Origin: Mycobacteriales bacterium
GTDB lineage: Bacteria > Actinomycetota > Actinomycetes > JAFAQI01
Assembly (NCBI GenBank): GCA_035504215.1
Contig: DATJSI010000087.1
Location: forward strand, 1-33,625
Direction: 5' to 3'
Length of the DNA stretch: 33,625 nucleotides
Position 1 is the first letter of the stretch. Each line of letters begins with the position of its first letter. Both the position numbers and the translations under genes were made by a program. This document shows positions 1 through 7,261 of the stretch, piece after piece. The notes beneath the pieces were generated by a model. The model was not told the origin of the DNA. It ran no database searches and saw only the letters and a program-made list of their open reading frames with translations.

Positions 1-1216
1 GCACCGGCTGTGCGGCTGTCGGTATTTCGGACTCAAGCTCTTGCAGAGTGCTCGTGGCGAATGCGAGGCGACACATAGTGAGCAGATTTCGACTCGTCAG
101 CTTTTGCAGTGAATCCAAGACGGTGAATAGCAACACACGTCGCGCGTCGATGTCGCGATGTGCCTGGAGGATGGACCCGGTCCGACGGAACACCTGGTCG
201 ATCGTCAGCAGCGCATGCAGGTGCTTGTTGGGCACGTAGCGATCCCCGTCGTCGGTGAAGGTCGCCGGGTCCGACGTGACGCTGAGGAGTCTGTCGAGCC
301 GACGAGTCCACCACTGGAGGGCCGCTGAACAGGATGCACCCGTCAGATCAGGTCTCTCGATCTGCTCGGTCGTGCTTCGGCTAGGCATCAGTTGGAGCGG
401 TTCAGCGGCTTCGCCTCTGACTCCAGGTAGTGCACAACCGAGGGTGTAAATGATGGTGCCCGAGACACGGGTGGTCGGGACTGCCCAGACGAACGGCGTG
501 AGTGCTCGCATCAGCGGCGACAGATAGGCGTCGAGCAACATCACGCCCTCGTTCAGACCGCCAGAGCCTGCGAAGACCAACTCGCCGCCGGCGTTGATCG
601 CCGCGATCGAGCTGGTGTCAGCGGCGGCGAGCGTGGGGTCGTGCTCGATCCGTAACAGAACAGCCGGGAGGTGCGCGCGGCGCGTCAGCGCCGACTCGCG
701 CGTGATCAGATGGACGCCCACCTGCGGGAAGATCCGTTCGTTCGACTCCGCAAACCTCATGTCTCCAAGGTCGGTGTAGATCGTCTTGACCGCTCCGGCG
801 AGATCGGACGGCGCCACGGCGATGGTCTCGAGTTGGCGAAGCGCGAACAGTGGCGTTAGGTCGTCGGACGGACCTCGCTCCTCGAGACGTCGCGCCATGT
901 CCTGGATCGCGCTGCGAAGCCGATCGTGCCGCTGGACGTCAATCAGCGGACTCTGGTCCGTACTCCGCTCGGCGATCTCGATCAGATCGAATCGCTCGGC
1001 CGCCACACCCGGACCTGCTAACTCACGAGAGGCGACGAGCCCTGGGCGGCCCGTCGTGCTTCGCTCTCTCGTCTCCACCTTGTAGAGGTTCGAGCCGTCT
1101 TGCTGCCCTTCGCCGACGATGGCCAGCCCGGCCGCATCAAGAAAGGACTCGGCCGACCCTCCCCAGATCCATGCCGGAAGGGCCAGCCAGGCGCTTCGGG
1201 GAACTGCGGTGGCCAT
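1..1216 (-). CDS. Unknown protein, C-terminus cut by window edge
   Basis: An uninterrupted reading frame of 405 codons runs from ATG at 1216 to the left edge with no stop, so the C-terminus is missing. I do not recognise the family. It looks soluble: no signal peptide or membrane segment is visible. A Gly-rich stretch (FAGSGGLNEG, about residue 210) and a helical C-terminal part are the only landmarks. The ATG lies 5 nt after the stop of the small membrane-protein gene, and the only Shine-Dalgarno-like sequence (AAGGGG) overlaps that stop and sits very close to the ATG, so the two genes are probably translationally coupled. The codon use is unlike the rest of the window: TTA leucine codons (at 1019-1021 and 653-655), CTA, ATA and AAA occur and GC is visibly lower. 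That suggests an accessory, perhaps transferred, gene. The start is moderately certain; the function is unknown. Confidence 0.8.
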   Translation of the reverse strand, partial: MATAVPRSAWLALPAWIWGGSAESFLDAAGLAIVGEGQQDGSNLYKVETRERSTTGRPGLVASRELAGPGVAAERFDLIEIAERSTDQSPLIDVQRHDRLRSAIQDMARRLEERGPSDDLTPLFALRQLETIAVAPSDLAGAVKTIYTDLGDMRFAESNERIFPQVGVHLITRESALTRRAHLPAVLLRIEHDPTLAAADTSSIAAINAGGELVFAGSGGLNEGVMLLDAYLSPLMRALTPFVWAVPTTRVSGTIIYTLGCALPGVRGEAAEPLQLMPSRSTTEQIERPDLTGASCSAALQWWTRRLDRLLSVTSDPATFTDDGDRYVPNKHLHALLTIDQVFRRTGSILQAHRDIDARRVLLFTVLDSLQKLTSRNLLTMCRLAFATSTLQELESEIPTAAQPV

Positions 1217-1221
1217 GCCCC

Positions 1222-1386
1222 TTACGCGAGTTTGCGCGATGCGTAGGCGCCCGCTGCCATCGTCAGCAGTCCGAGCTCAATGGCGCTGAGGCCGAGCGCC
1301 GCGGCCTCCTTCTTTGCCATCGTGCCCGCTACGGCACCGACGACCAGAAAAAAGCCCAACACGACCCACATCTCAGATTTGTTCAT
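1222..1386 (-). CDS. Small two-helix membrane protein (54 aa)
   Basis: A short frame encodes 54 residues beginning MNKSEMWVVLGFFLVVGAVA. One clear hydrophobic helix covers about residues 7-22, a short charged turn follows (MAKKEAAA), a second hydrophobic helix spans about 34-48, and the tail is basic (SRKLA). A hairpin of two membrane helices is the likely fold. The start ATG has a good ribosome binding site (GAGGAAT, about 7 nt upstream). The gene sits 5 nt upstream of the unknown partial gene in the same orientation, so the two form a small operon. No family is recognised. Small membrane proteins paired with a larger soluble partner occur in many accessory systems, but nothing here identifies one. 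Confidence 0.7.
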   Translation of the reverse strand: MNKSEMWVVLGFFLVVGAVAGTMAKKEAAALGLSAIELGLLTMAAGAYASRKLA

Positions 1387-1627
1387 CCGTATTCCTCGCT
1401 TCGCTCACATGTTCGAGTACTACACCATTGTGAGTCCGGCGAGGGGCGAGCGCAAGCGGCCGGCGTCGCTACGCAAGGGTCGCCGACCGCTTCAACATCA
1501 AATCCTGGATGTTCTGTGGATGTTGGGAGCACCAGAAACAGCCGTTACCAGCCGGCAACCGTCGGAACCAAAACTGCAGGTCAGGGCCGGTTTTCGGCCA
1601 AAACGGCAGGTCGCCGAAACGCCCGAA
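1387..1627. other. Intergenic region 3' of glnA with short repeats
   Basis: This 241-bp gap lies between the 3' end of glnA and the start of the small membrane-protein gene, both on the minus strand. It holds two near-identical 13-mers (AAAACTGCAGGTC and AAAACGGCAGGTC, about 1569-1613) that flank a GGCCG/CGGCC mini-hairpin, and an imperfect palindrome GTTACCAGCCGGCAAC (about 1546-1561). These may end glnA transcription, but no U-tract is present. The promoter of the downstream pair must lie here; I see no convincing -35/-10 pair. Confidence 0.35.
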
Positions 1628-3052
1628 TCAGATGTCGTAATACAGGGCGAACTCGTACGGGTGGGGACGTAGCCGGATGGCGTCGACTTCGTGCTCTCGC
1701 TTGTAGTCGATCCAGGTCTCGACCACGTCGGGGGTGAAGACGCCGCCTTCGAGCAGGTACTCGTGCTCCTCCTCGAGGATGTCCAGCACGGCCTCGAGCG
1801 AGCCGGGCACCTGGGCGACCGCGGCGAGCTCGTCCGGCGGCAGCTCGTAGAGGTCCTTGTCGACCGGCTCCGGGGGCTCGATCTTGTTCCGGATCCCGTC
1901 CAGGCCGGCCATCAGCATCGCCGAGAACGCGAGGTACGGGTTGCACGACGGGTCCGGTACGCGGAACTCCAGCCGCTTCGCCTTCGGGTTCGACCCTGTG
2001 ATCGGGATCCGGCAGCAGGCCGAGCGGTTGCGCTGCGAGTAGACCAGGTTGACCGGCGCCTCGTAGCCGGGCACCAGCCGGCGGTAGGAGTTCGTCGTCG
2101 GGTTCGTGAACGCCAGCAGCGACGGCGCGTGCTTGAGCAGCCCGCCGATGTAGTAGCGCGCGGTGTCCGACAGCCCTGCATACCCGATCTCGTCGTAGAA
2201 CAGCGGCGCGCCGTCCTTCCACAGCGACTGGTGGCAGTGCATGCCCGAGCCGTTGTCCTGGAAGATCGGCTTCGGCATGAACGTCGCGGTCCGGCCGTGC
2301 TGGCGCGCGACGCTCTTCACGACGTACTTGAAGTTCATCAGGTTGTCGGCGGTCTTCAGCAGCGTGTCGAACCGGAAGTCGATCTCCGCCTGCCCCGCCG
2401 TACCGACCTCGTGGTGCTGCATCTCGACGTCGATCCCGATGTCGAGCAGGACCCGCACCATCTCCGAGCGCAGGTCGGTGAAGTGGTCGGTCGGCGGGAC
2501 GGGGAAGTAGCCGCCCTTGTAGCGCGGCTTGTAGCCCTTGTTGCCGCCCGGCTCCTCGCGCCCGGAGTTCCACGCGCCCTCGACCGAGTCCAGGAAGTGG
2601 TACGACGAGTGCGGCGTCTGGTCGTAGCGCACGTCGTCGAAGATGTAGAACTCCGCCTCCGGCCCGAAGTACGTCGTGTCCGCGATCCCCGAGCCGCGCA
2701 GGTAGTCCTCGGCCTTCTTCGCGATGTTGCGCGGGTCGCGGCTGTACGCCTCGCCGGTCAGCGGGTCGTGGATGAAGAAGTTCATGATCAGCGTCGGGTG
2801 CTGGCGGAACGGGTCCATGTACGCCGTCGTCGGGTCCGCCAGCAGCAGCATGTCCGACTCGTGGATCTGCTGGAACCCGCGGATCGACGACCCGTCGAAC
2901 ATCAGCCCGTCGTTGAACGCGCTCTCGCCGAAATTGCTCGCAGGGAAGGTGAAGTGCTGCATGATCCCCGGCAGGTCGCAGAACCGTACGTCGACGAACT
3001 GCACGTCGTTCTTCGAGATATAGGAGAGAACGTCATCGGAGCTTTCGAACAT
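1628..3052 (-). CDS. glnA: Glutamine synthetase type I (adenylylatable)
   Basis: Makes glutamine from glutamate, ammonia and ATP in the cytoplasm; the central ammonium-assimilation enzyme. At 474 residues it has the usual GSI length. Visible signatures are the N-terminal beta-grasp with FDGSSIRGF, the ATP/metal region [14 protein letters not shown], the glutamate-binding [10 protein letters not shown], and the C-terminal [11 protein letters not shown]. Tyr402 in [11 protein letters not shown] lines up with the tyrosine adenylylated by GlnE in GSI-beta enzymes, so post-translational control is expected. ATG 3052 is preceded by a GAGGAGG-type ribosome binding site. A GlnR-type operator lies about 118 bp upstream, fitting nitrogen control. 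The adjacent divergent RDD gene is the same neighbour that glnA1 has in mycobacteria and streptomycetes. Identification is essentially certain. Confidence 0.98.
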   Translation of the reverse strand: MFESSDDVLSYISKNDVQFVDVRFCDLPGIMQHFTFPASNFGESAFNDGLMFDGSSIRGFQQIHESDMLLLADPTTAYMDPFRQHPTLIMNFFIHDPLTGEAYSRDPRNIAKKAEDYLRGSGIADTTYFGPEAEFYIFDDVRYDQTPHSSYHFLDSVEGAWNSGREEPGGNKGYKPRYKGGYFPVPPTDHFTDLRSEMVRVLLDIGIDVEMQHHEVGTAGQAEIDFRFDTLLKTADNLMNFKYVVKSVARQHGRTATFMPKPIFQDNGSGMHCHQSLWKDGAPLFYDEIGYAGLSDTARYYIGGLLKHAPSLLAFTNPTTNSYRRLVPGYEAPVNLVYSQRNRSACCRIPITGSNPKAKRLEFRVPDPSCNPYLAFSAMLMAGLDGIRNKIEPPEPVDKDLYELPPDELAAVAQVPGSLEAVLDILEEEHEYLLEGGVFTPDVVETWIDYKREHEVDAIRLRPHPYEFALYYDI

Positions 3053-3169
3053 GCGGTCTGCCGCCTCCTCATGGCGCCTGCGCTGACTGGCCGGACCGGG
3101 GAAGTCGCCTCCTACCAGGCAACCTACTCCGGGCCGTGCTCGGGATGACGGCCACCGTAGGTCCCGGCG

Positions 3170-3207
3170 GTTGACCTCCGGTTACCGCCTTGTTTCGGCG
3201 GCGTTAC
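3170..3207 (-). promoter_or_regulatory. GlnR-type operator upstream of glnA
   Basis: On the glnA strand four pentamers are spaced by exactly 6 nt: GTAAC (3207-3203), GAAAC (3196-3192), GTAAC (3185-3181) and TCAAC (3174-3170). This matches the established actinobacterial GlnR box of alternating GTnAC and GAAAC half-sites with n6 spacing; the last half-site is degenerate. Two possible -10 hexamers follow: TACGGT (3159-3154) and TAGGTT (3126-3121). The first would place GlnR over the -35 region, the second further upstream, so I do not fix the start of transcription. Confidence 0.85.
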
Positions 3208-3234
3208 GCCGGGCCGGATCGGCTCAGGTCTCGG

Positions 3235-3353
3235 CCCCACGCATGGCCCATCGGTGGGGCTATCACCCCCGCATGGCCCATCGGTGGGGCTATCACCCCA
3301 CGCATGGGCCATCGGTGGGGCTGTGACCCCACGCATGGGCCATGCGAGGGGCG
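3235..3353. repeat. Palindromic tandem array A (4 units)
   Basis: Four copies of the 9-bp near-palindrome ATGGSCCAT start at 3243, 3273, 3304 and 3335 (periods 30, 31, 31 bp). Copies 1-3 are followed by CGGTGGGGCT and flanked by GCCCCAC-type arms that pair with GTGGGGC, so each unit can fold into a hairpin with the palindrome at its tip. The fourth copy is degenerate in its 3' arm and runs up to the promoter of the RDD gene. The array sits between the GlnR box of glnA and the RDD gene. The same repeat recurs at 4820-5160 and 9641-9735. Confidence 0.85.
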
Positions 3354-3361
3354 CTGCCCGC

Positions 3362-3367
3362 TAGCGT
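3362..3367 (+). promoter_or_regulatory. -10 hexamer of leaderless RDD gene
   Basis: TAGCGT is followed by exactly 7 nt and then GTG 3375. This is the usual layout of leaderless actinobacterial transcripts, in which the start codon is also the transcription start. It decides the start of the RDD gene over an in-frame ATG at 3342 and a GTG at 3366. Confidence 0.6.
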
Positions 3368-3374
3368 GGCCGCC

Positions 3375-3770
3375 GTGCCCGCTCCCGCCGATCCGCCGGC
3401 TTCCCGAGTCGGCGCGGTCGCCGGATTCGGGCCGCGGTTCCTGGCGTTCGTGGTCGACGGCATCATCGCGGACCTGCTGGCCGCGCTGATCAACGGCGGG
3501 TTCCACAACAGCTCGCGGCAGAGCCTGACGTCGTACCTCGTTTTCCTGGCGATCGAGCTGTTCTTCGTCACCTTCGCCGGCCAGACGCCCGGCATGCGCG
3601 TGGTCGGGATCGCCGTACTCCGCGCCGACCAGCAGGGTCGCGCCGCCTTCAAGTGGGTGCTGCTGCGGACCGCGCTGCTGGCGACCGTCGTACCGGCGCT
3701 GTTCAACGACTCCTCGGGCCGGGCGATGCACGACCGAGCCGCCGGCACCGTGATGATCCACACCCGCTGA
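3375..3770 (+). CDS. RDD family membrane protein
   Basis: A 131-residue RDD-domain integral membrane protein. The family signature is visible: an Arg early in the domain (PRFLAFVVDGIIADLLAA, the R-D arrangement of helix 1), a second hydrophobic helix (YLVFLAIELFFVTF), the GQTPGMRVVGIAVLR motif, a third helix (LLRTALLATVVPALF) and the C-terminal GRAMHDRAAGTVMI. The molecular role of this actinobacterial subfamily is unknown; some RDD proteins are linked to ion or solute exchange. An in-frame ATG at 3342 would add 11 residues but lies inside repeat array A and has no sensible ribosome binding site. GTG 3375 with its leaderless -10 box is preferred. The position next to glnA and convergent to the DUF4191 gene is conserved in actinobacteria. 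Confidence 0.88.
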   Translation: MPAPADPPASRVGAVAGFGPRFLAFVVDGIIADLLAALINGGFHNSSRQSLTSYLVFLAIELFFVTFAGQTPGMRVVGIAVLRADQQGRAAFKWVLLRTALLATVVPALFNDSSGRAMHDRAAGTVMIHTR

Positions 3771-3797
3771 CCGCTCGTCGGCTCCCGAACCCTGGGC

Positions 3798-3887
3798 GTT
3801 TCAGCACACAACGCGCCGGGATGTGGCGGTGATATCGGACGTAGAGCAACAGAACGGCGTCGACTCGCGAGCGTTGTGTGCTGAAAC
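3798..3887. repeat. 90-bp terminal-inverted-repeat element, copy 1
   Basis: Perfect 17-bp terminal inverted repeats, GTTTCAGCACACAACGC (3798-3814) and GCGTTGTGTGCTGAAAC (3871-3887), enclose 56 bp. The element lies in the gap between the convergent RDD and DUF4191 genes. A second copy of the same total size lies at 7931-8020. The interior has no coding potential. It could be a miniature mobile element or a long-range hairpin acting as a bidirectional terminator. Confidence 0.8.
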
Positions 3888-3928
3888 GAACCGAGAGGCG
3901 AGTACGGCGAGGGCGCTCGCGGGAAGTG

Positions 3929-4690
3929 TCAGCGCATCTTGCCGCGGGGCACCCTGGTCGGCACCGGACCCTTCGGCAGCGGCATGCTCGGGCCGCCGAG
4001 CGCGCGCATCCGCGCCTCGACCGCGCTGATCTCGGACTTGCGGAGGTTGCGCGGCAGTCGCATGACGTGGTTCTGCAGCTTGCGGACGGAGACCTGACCC
4101 TCGCCGTCGCCGACGATCACGTCGTACACCGGCGTCTCGGGCGCGACCCGGCCGATCCGCCGCTTCTGGTCGGTGATCAGCCCGCGGATCGCCGATGGCG
4201 ACGGGCCCTCGCCGACCAGCACGATCCCCGGCCGGCCGATCACGCGGTGCACGAGATCCTGGTTGCGGGTGAACGCGACCGCCGGCGTCACCCGCCAGTC
4301 GCCGCGCATGCCCTGCAGGATCGCGGCCGCCGCGCCGGTCTGGCCCTCGACCCGGTCGTACATCGTCTTGGTCGCCCGCCGGCCGAAGATCGCCGTACCG
4401 ACCACCAGCGCCACCAGCACTCCGGCGATCGACAGGATGATCGGCTGCCCGATCAGGATGCCGACGACGACCAGCACGACCAGTACGCCGAGCGCCGGGC
4501 CGAAGATCAGCGGGATCGCGCGCCGGTCCTGTGCGCGGACCATCTTCCAGACCTCGCGCATCTGCGCGACCCGGCCGGGAGGGGCGTTCGGGTCCGGCGC
4601 CGCCTTGCCCGACCCGCGCGCGGGCTTGCCGGAAGCCTTCGCCGGGGGCTTCTCGGACGGCTTCCTCAGCGAGCGGAGACTCGGGGCCAT
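3929..4690 (-). CDS. DUF4191-type integral membrane protein
   Basis: A 253-residue protein resembling the DUF4191 family found between glnA and lipA in mycobacteria and streptomycetes; its function is unknown. It starts with a basic, Lys/Pro/Ala-rich cytoplasmic segment (about residues 1-45), followed by the conserved amphipathic stretch QMREVWKMVRAQDRRAIPL, two hydrophobic helices in tandem (about 65-110, IFGPALGVLVVLVVVGILI and ILSIAGVLVALVVGTAIF), and then a soluble domain with GDWRVTPAVAFTRNQDLVHR and VLVGEGPS. An upstream in-frame ATG (4861) lies inside the repeat array and would add 57 non-conserved residues. ATG 4690 is chosen because TAGACT lies 7 nt upstream of it in the leaderless layout. 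Assignment is by motif recognition and synteny. Confidence 0.88.
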   Translation of the reverse strand: MAPSLRSLRKPSEKPPAKASGKPARGSGKAAPDPNAPPGRVAQMREVWKMVRAQDRRAIPLIFGPALGVLVVLVVVGILIGQPIILSIAGVLVALVVGTAIFGRRATKTMYDRVEGQTGAAAAILQGMRGDWRVTPAVAFTRNQDLVHRVIGRPGIVLVGEGPSPSAIRGLITDQKRRIGRVAPETPVYDVIVGDGEGQVSVRKLQNHVMRLPRNLRKSEISAVEARMRALGGPSMPLPKGPVPTRVPRGKMR

Positions 4691-4697
4691 GGCGGCG

Positions 4698-4703
4698 AGT
4701 CTA
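4698..4703 (-). promoter_or_regulatory. -10 hexamer of leaderless DUF4191 gene
   Basis: TAGACT on the minus strand, then 7 nt, then ATG 4690. Leaderless layout; it fixes the start of the DUF4191-type gene. Repeat array B lies about 117 bp upstream of it. Confidence 0.6.
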
Positions 4704-4819
4704 TGAGTCGGCGCGGCCGCGGTGGATGATCCGTCGGCGCTTGGGTGCGAGCGCTGGTGGTCGTCGTGGCCGCGGTGCGGTGCTCGTGGGCGCCGCCCGG
4801 TGCTCGTGGGCGCAGCGCA

Positions 4820-5160
4820 GCCCCACCGATGGGCCATGCGTGGGGCTATCGGCCCACCCATGGGCCATTGGTGCAGGCGTCAGCGACAGTTATGGGCCAT
4901 GCGCGTCGCTGCGGGTGGCACGGGTGGGCCATGCGTGTCGCGGCGGCCCGCACCGGTGGGCCATGCGTGTTGCCCTGGCGACAGCTATGGGCCATGCGTG
5001 TTGCCCTGGCGACAGCCGTGGGCCATGCGTGTCGCGGCGGGCTGCACCGGTGGGCCATGCGTGTTGCCCTGGCGACAGCTATGGGCCATGCGTGTCGCGG
5101 CGGGCTGCACCTATGGGCCATGCGTGTCGCGGCGGGCTGTACCTATGGGCCATGCGCGTC
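4820..5160. repeat. Palindromic tandem array B (11 units)
   Basis: Eleven copies of RTGGGCCAT start at 4829, 4860, 4892, 4924, 4956, 4987, 5018, 5050, 5081, 5113 and 5145. The period is 31 or 32 bp throughout, and most copies continue GCGTG. Two linker types alternate irregularly: one with GTTGCCCTGGCGACAGC, one with GTCGCGGCGGGCTGCACC. In several units the sequences flanking the palindrome are complementary (CAGCGAC/GTCGCTG around 4892, GGCGACA/TGTTGCC around 4987). The array fills most of the 489-bp gap between the small conserved gene (ends 5180) and the DUF4191 gene (starts 4690). The rest of that gap contains a 16-bp direct repeat at 4778 and 4798 and no gene. The long frames crossing the array encode only repeat-derived peptides. 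Confidence 0.9.
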
Positions 5161-5179
5161 GTTGCGCGAGGCGCGGGAG

Positions 5180-5416
5180 TTAGGAGCCGACCGCCGTGCG
5201 TTCCACGATGTCCAACTCGGAGCCGGCGGCCTGCGACGGTACCGGCCCCAGGGCCGCGACCGCCGACGCCATCGCCTCGGCAGCTTGGGCGCGCTCGCGC
5301 GCCCGGTGCGCATCGACGGACATCGCCGCCCACGCGTTGCGGCGGGCCCCCCGCTGGCCGCCGTCGGCCCACACGGCCCGAGCGACACTTCGCAACATGT
5401 CCTGCATGAGTTCCAT
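5180..5416 (-). CDS. Small conserved-position protein (78 aa)
   Basis: A 78-residue soluble, alanine- and arginine-rich protein starting MELMQDMLRSVARAVW and predicted to be mostly helical (AHRARERAQAAEAMASAVAAL is a likely amphipathic helix). No family name is recognised. It sits between lipA and the DUF4191 gene, a place where other actinomycetes also have a small hypothetical gene. The start ATG 5416 has no clear ribosome binding site. An in-frame TTG at 5437 would add 7 residues, and internal ATGs at codons 4 and 7 are also possible. The gene ends next to repeat array B. It is probably real, given codon use like its neighbours and position, but the evidence is modest. Confidence 0.55.
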   Translation of the reverse strand: MELMQDMLRSVARAVWADGGQRGARRNAWAAMSVDAHRARERAQAAEAMASAVAALGPVPSQAAGSELDIVERTAVGS

Positions 5417-5477
5417 GGTGCGCGTGCGGTGTAACAACCGAGTTGCCCCGCGGTGAACGTCTCTGGTCGAAATTCAC

Positions 5478-5515
5478 GGCCGGGGCGAGCGGCGTTCGCC
5501 AAGCCGACCCCGGCC
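5478..5515. terminator. Stem-loop between lipA and the small gene
   Basis: GGCCGGGG and CCCCGGCC form a perfect 8-bp stem (5478-5485 with 5508-5515). The 22-nt loop contains a nested GGCG/CGCC helix. It starts about 20 nt past the lipA stop on the minus strand. There is no U-tract, as is common for actinobacterial terminators. It could equally be an RNA processing site. Confidence 0.45.
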
Positions 5516-5534
5516 CAACCGGCAAGCGGACCAG

Positions 5535-6464
5535 TCAGGCGGTACGGGCCGCGATCGCCTGCTGGTAGAGCCGCCCGGCGCGGTACGACGACCGGACCAG
5601 CGGCCCGCTCATCACCCCGGCGAACCCAAGCTCCTCGGCGTACCCGGCCAGTTCGACGAACTCCTCCGGCGTCACCCAGCGCTCGACCGCGTGGTGGCGC
5701 GGCGACGGGCGGAGGTACTGCGTGATCGTCACCAGGTCACACCCCGCGTCCCGAAGGTCGACCAGCGCGGACTCCACCTCGGCTCGCGTCTCGCCGAGCC
5801 CGAGGATCAGGTTCGACTTCGTCACCATGCCGGCCGCGCGACCGGCGGTCAGCACCGACAGCGACCGGTCGTAGCGGAACGCCGGCCGGATCCGCTTGAA
5901 GATCCGCGGCACGGTCTCGAGGTTGTGCGCGAAGACCTCGGGCGCCGCCTCGAAGATCTGCCCGAGCAGTTCGGGTCGCGCGGAGAAGTCGGGCACCAGC
6001 AGCTCGACCCCGGTGCCCGGGTTGAGGCCATGGATCGCGCGGACGGTCTCGGCGTACAGCCAGGCGCCCTCGTCCTCGAGGTCGTCGCGCGCGACGCCGG
6101 TCACGGTCGCGTACCGCAGCCCCATCGCCTGAACGCTCTCCGCGACCCGCCGCGGCTCGTCGCGGTCCAGCGGCTCGGGCCGGCCGGTGTCGATCTGGCA
6201 GAAGTCGCAACGCCGCGTGCACTGGTCGCCGCCGATGAGGAACGTCGCCTCCCGGTCCTCCCAGCACTCGTAGATGTTCGGGCAGCCGGCCTCCTCGCAC
6301 ACGGTGTGCAGGCCCTCGCGCTTGACCAGCGCCTTCAGCTCGGTGAACTCCGGGCCCATCCGCGCCCGGGTCTTGATCCACGGCGGCTTCTTCTCGATCG
6401 GTACGGCGGCATTGCGGGCCTCGACCCGCAGCAACTTCCGCCCCTCGGGCGCCACCGCCGTCAC
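5535..6464 (-). CDS. lipA: Lipoyl synthase
   Basis: A radical-SAM enzyme that inserts two sulfurs at C6 and C8 of protein-bound octanoyl groups, finishing the lipoyl cofactor. At 309 residues the length is normal. Both iron-sulfur sites are complete: the auxiliary cluster [12 protein letters not shown] (Cys56, Cys61, Cys67) and the radical-SAM cluster CTRRCDFC (Cys82, Cys86, Cys89). The C-terminal RSS motif (LVRSSYRAG) that binds the auxiliary cluster is present. The gene lies 22 bp after the MOSC gene and downstream of lipB on the same strand. GTG 6464 is chosen because TAGGCT lies 7 nt upstream, so lipA also has its own leaderless promoter. Likely substrates encoded in this window are the E2 subunit (sucB); the glycine cleavage H protein is expected elsewhere. 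Confidence 0.98.
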   Translation of the reverse strand: MTAVAPEGRKLLRVEARNAAVPIEKKPPWIKTRARMGPEFTELKALVKREGLHTVCEEAGCPNIYECWEDREATFLIGGDQCTRRCDFCQIDTGRPEPLDRDEPRRVAESVQAMGLRYATVTGVARDDLEDEGAWLYAETVRAIHGLNPGTGVELLVPDFSARPELLGQIFEAAPEVFAHNLETVPRIFKRIRPAFRYDRSLSVLTAGRAAGMVTKSNLILGLGETRAEVESALVDLRDAGCDLVTITQYLRPSPRHHAVERWVTPEEFVELAGYAEELGFAGVMSGPLVRSSYRAGRLYQQAIAARTA

Positions 6465-6471
6465 CCGATCG

Positions 6472-6477
6472 AGCCTA
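6472..6477 (-). promoter_or_regulatory. -10 hexamer of leaderless lipA
   Basis: TAGGCT, 7 nt, GTG 6464 on the minus strand. It falls in the 22-bp gap after the MOSC gene, so lipA can be transcribed independently of lipB. Confidence 0.6.
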
Positions 6478-6486
6478 CGCGCCGGC

Positions 6487-7230
6487 TCACGGCAGGACGG
6501 TTACGGTGTCGCCCGCCGAGACCGTGCCCGGCTTCAGCACCCGGGCGTAGATGCGCGACCAACCCGGGTGCAGGTCGTGTGACATCCGGCGGAACTCGCC
6601 CGCGAGGAACCACGGCGCATTCTTGCTGCACGGCGTCGAGTACGGCGTGGTCTCGAGACGGGCGGTGCCGACCTGCAGCCGCTGTCCCGGGGTCACGGCC
6701 GCCCAGTCGAGCCCGCCCAGCGTGAGGTTCTCGCCGGCCCGTCCGGCCGCGATCGGGTGGCCCTCGTCGGCCAGCCGATCGATGACATCGGCCGACCAAA
6801 GGCAAATCGCCTGCCACGGCCGGCCGTGGTTGTCGCGGTCGTCCTGGCAGTCGATTTCGAGCCCGGCCCAGCCGATGGCGGCCGGACCGGAGACCGAGGA
6901 TTTCGGGACTCCACCCCTGCTTGCGTTGACCTGTATTACGTGACCTCGCTGGGAAGCGGTCCCGCGGTGGCGAACCCGCCCGGCTCGGGCGAGGGCATGC
7001 CAGGCCAGGTGCACCTCGCCGAGCGCCTCGTCGTACGTTGCCGGGTCCCGCCGAACCGCCGCGATCGTCTCGCGGTACGGTTGCAGGTCGCCGGCGATGT
7101 CGGCCGGCGCACCCTCGGCGAGCCACTCGAACCAGACGTGGACGATCCGAAGCGTCGATGCGGCGTCCGCCGGATTCCAATGCGCGGGGTCGAAACCGCA
7201 CTCGCCGCACGCTTCCATATTGCGGATCAT
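6487..7230 (-). CDS. MOSC domain protein with DinB-like N-terminus
   Basis: A 247-residue protein in two parts. Residues 1 to about 90 look like a shortened DinB/mycothiol-transferase-type helical domain: the CGECGFD motif (Cys8, Cys11) is typical of one actinobacterial DinB group, and His31 plus HLAWH (His74, His78) could supply a metal-binding triad. Residues from about 97 onward are a MOSC domain ([57 protein letters not shown]), the fold of the C-terminal domain of molybdenum-cofactor sulfurases. Cys201 is the conserved family cysteine. MOSC proteins handle sulfur or activated cofactors; the substrate here is unknown. It lies 31 bp after lipB and 22 bp before lipA, so a link to sulfur chemistry is tempting but unproven. 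The start could also be ATG 7218. Confidence 0.85.
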   Translation of the reverse strand: MIRNMEACGECGFDPAHWNPADAASTLRIVHVWFEWLAEGAPADIAGDLQPYRETIAAVRRDPATYDEALGEVHLAWHALARAGRVRHRGTASQRGHVIQVNASRGGVPKSSVSGPAAIGWAGLEIDCQDDRDNHGRPWQAICLWSADVIDRLADEGHPIAAGRAGENLTLGGLDWAAVTPGQRLQVGTARLETTPYSTPCSKNAPWFLAGEFRRMSHDLHPGWSRIYARVLKPGTVSAGDTVTVLP

Positions 7231-7261
7231 CGCCAGCGTCGCGAGCGGACTCGACGGGATT

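Noticed and set aside
850-1737. 295-codon plus-strand frame over the left-edge genes
   Set aside because: The minus strand carries a coherent small membrane protein and a 405-codon frame to the edge, while the plus-strand product is Arg/Ser-rich shadow sequence without a ribosome binding site.
1691-3148. 485-codon open frame antisense to glnA
   Set aside because: High-GC third-position bias opens antisense frames; the product is compositionally biased and glnA itself is unambiguous. Similar antisense frames over lpdA, pepA, sucB and the F420 enzyme were rejected for the same reason.
4820-5160. CRISPR-like array (regular repeats of ~31-bp period)
   Set aside because: The conserved part is a 9-14 bp palindrome, the linkers are repeated rather than unique, and there are no cas genes. 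It is a tandem repeat, not a CRISPR.
4531-5434. Long plus-strand frames with repeated GPCVSRRA/WAMRVA-like peptides
   Set aside because: They are translations of the tandem repeat in several frames at once and have no start context or homology; the period of 31-32 bp does not keep one reading frame.
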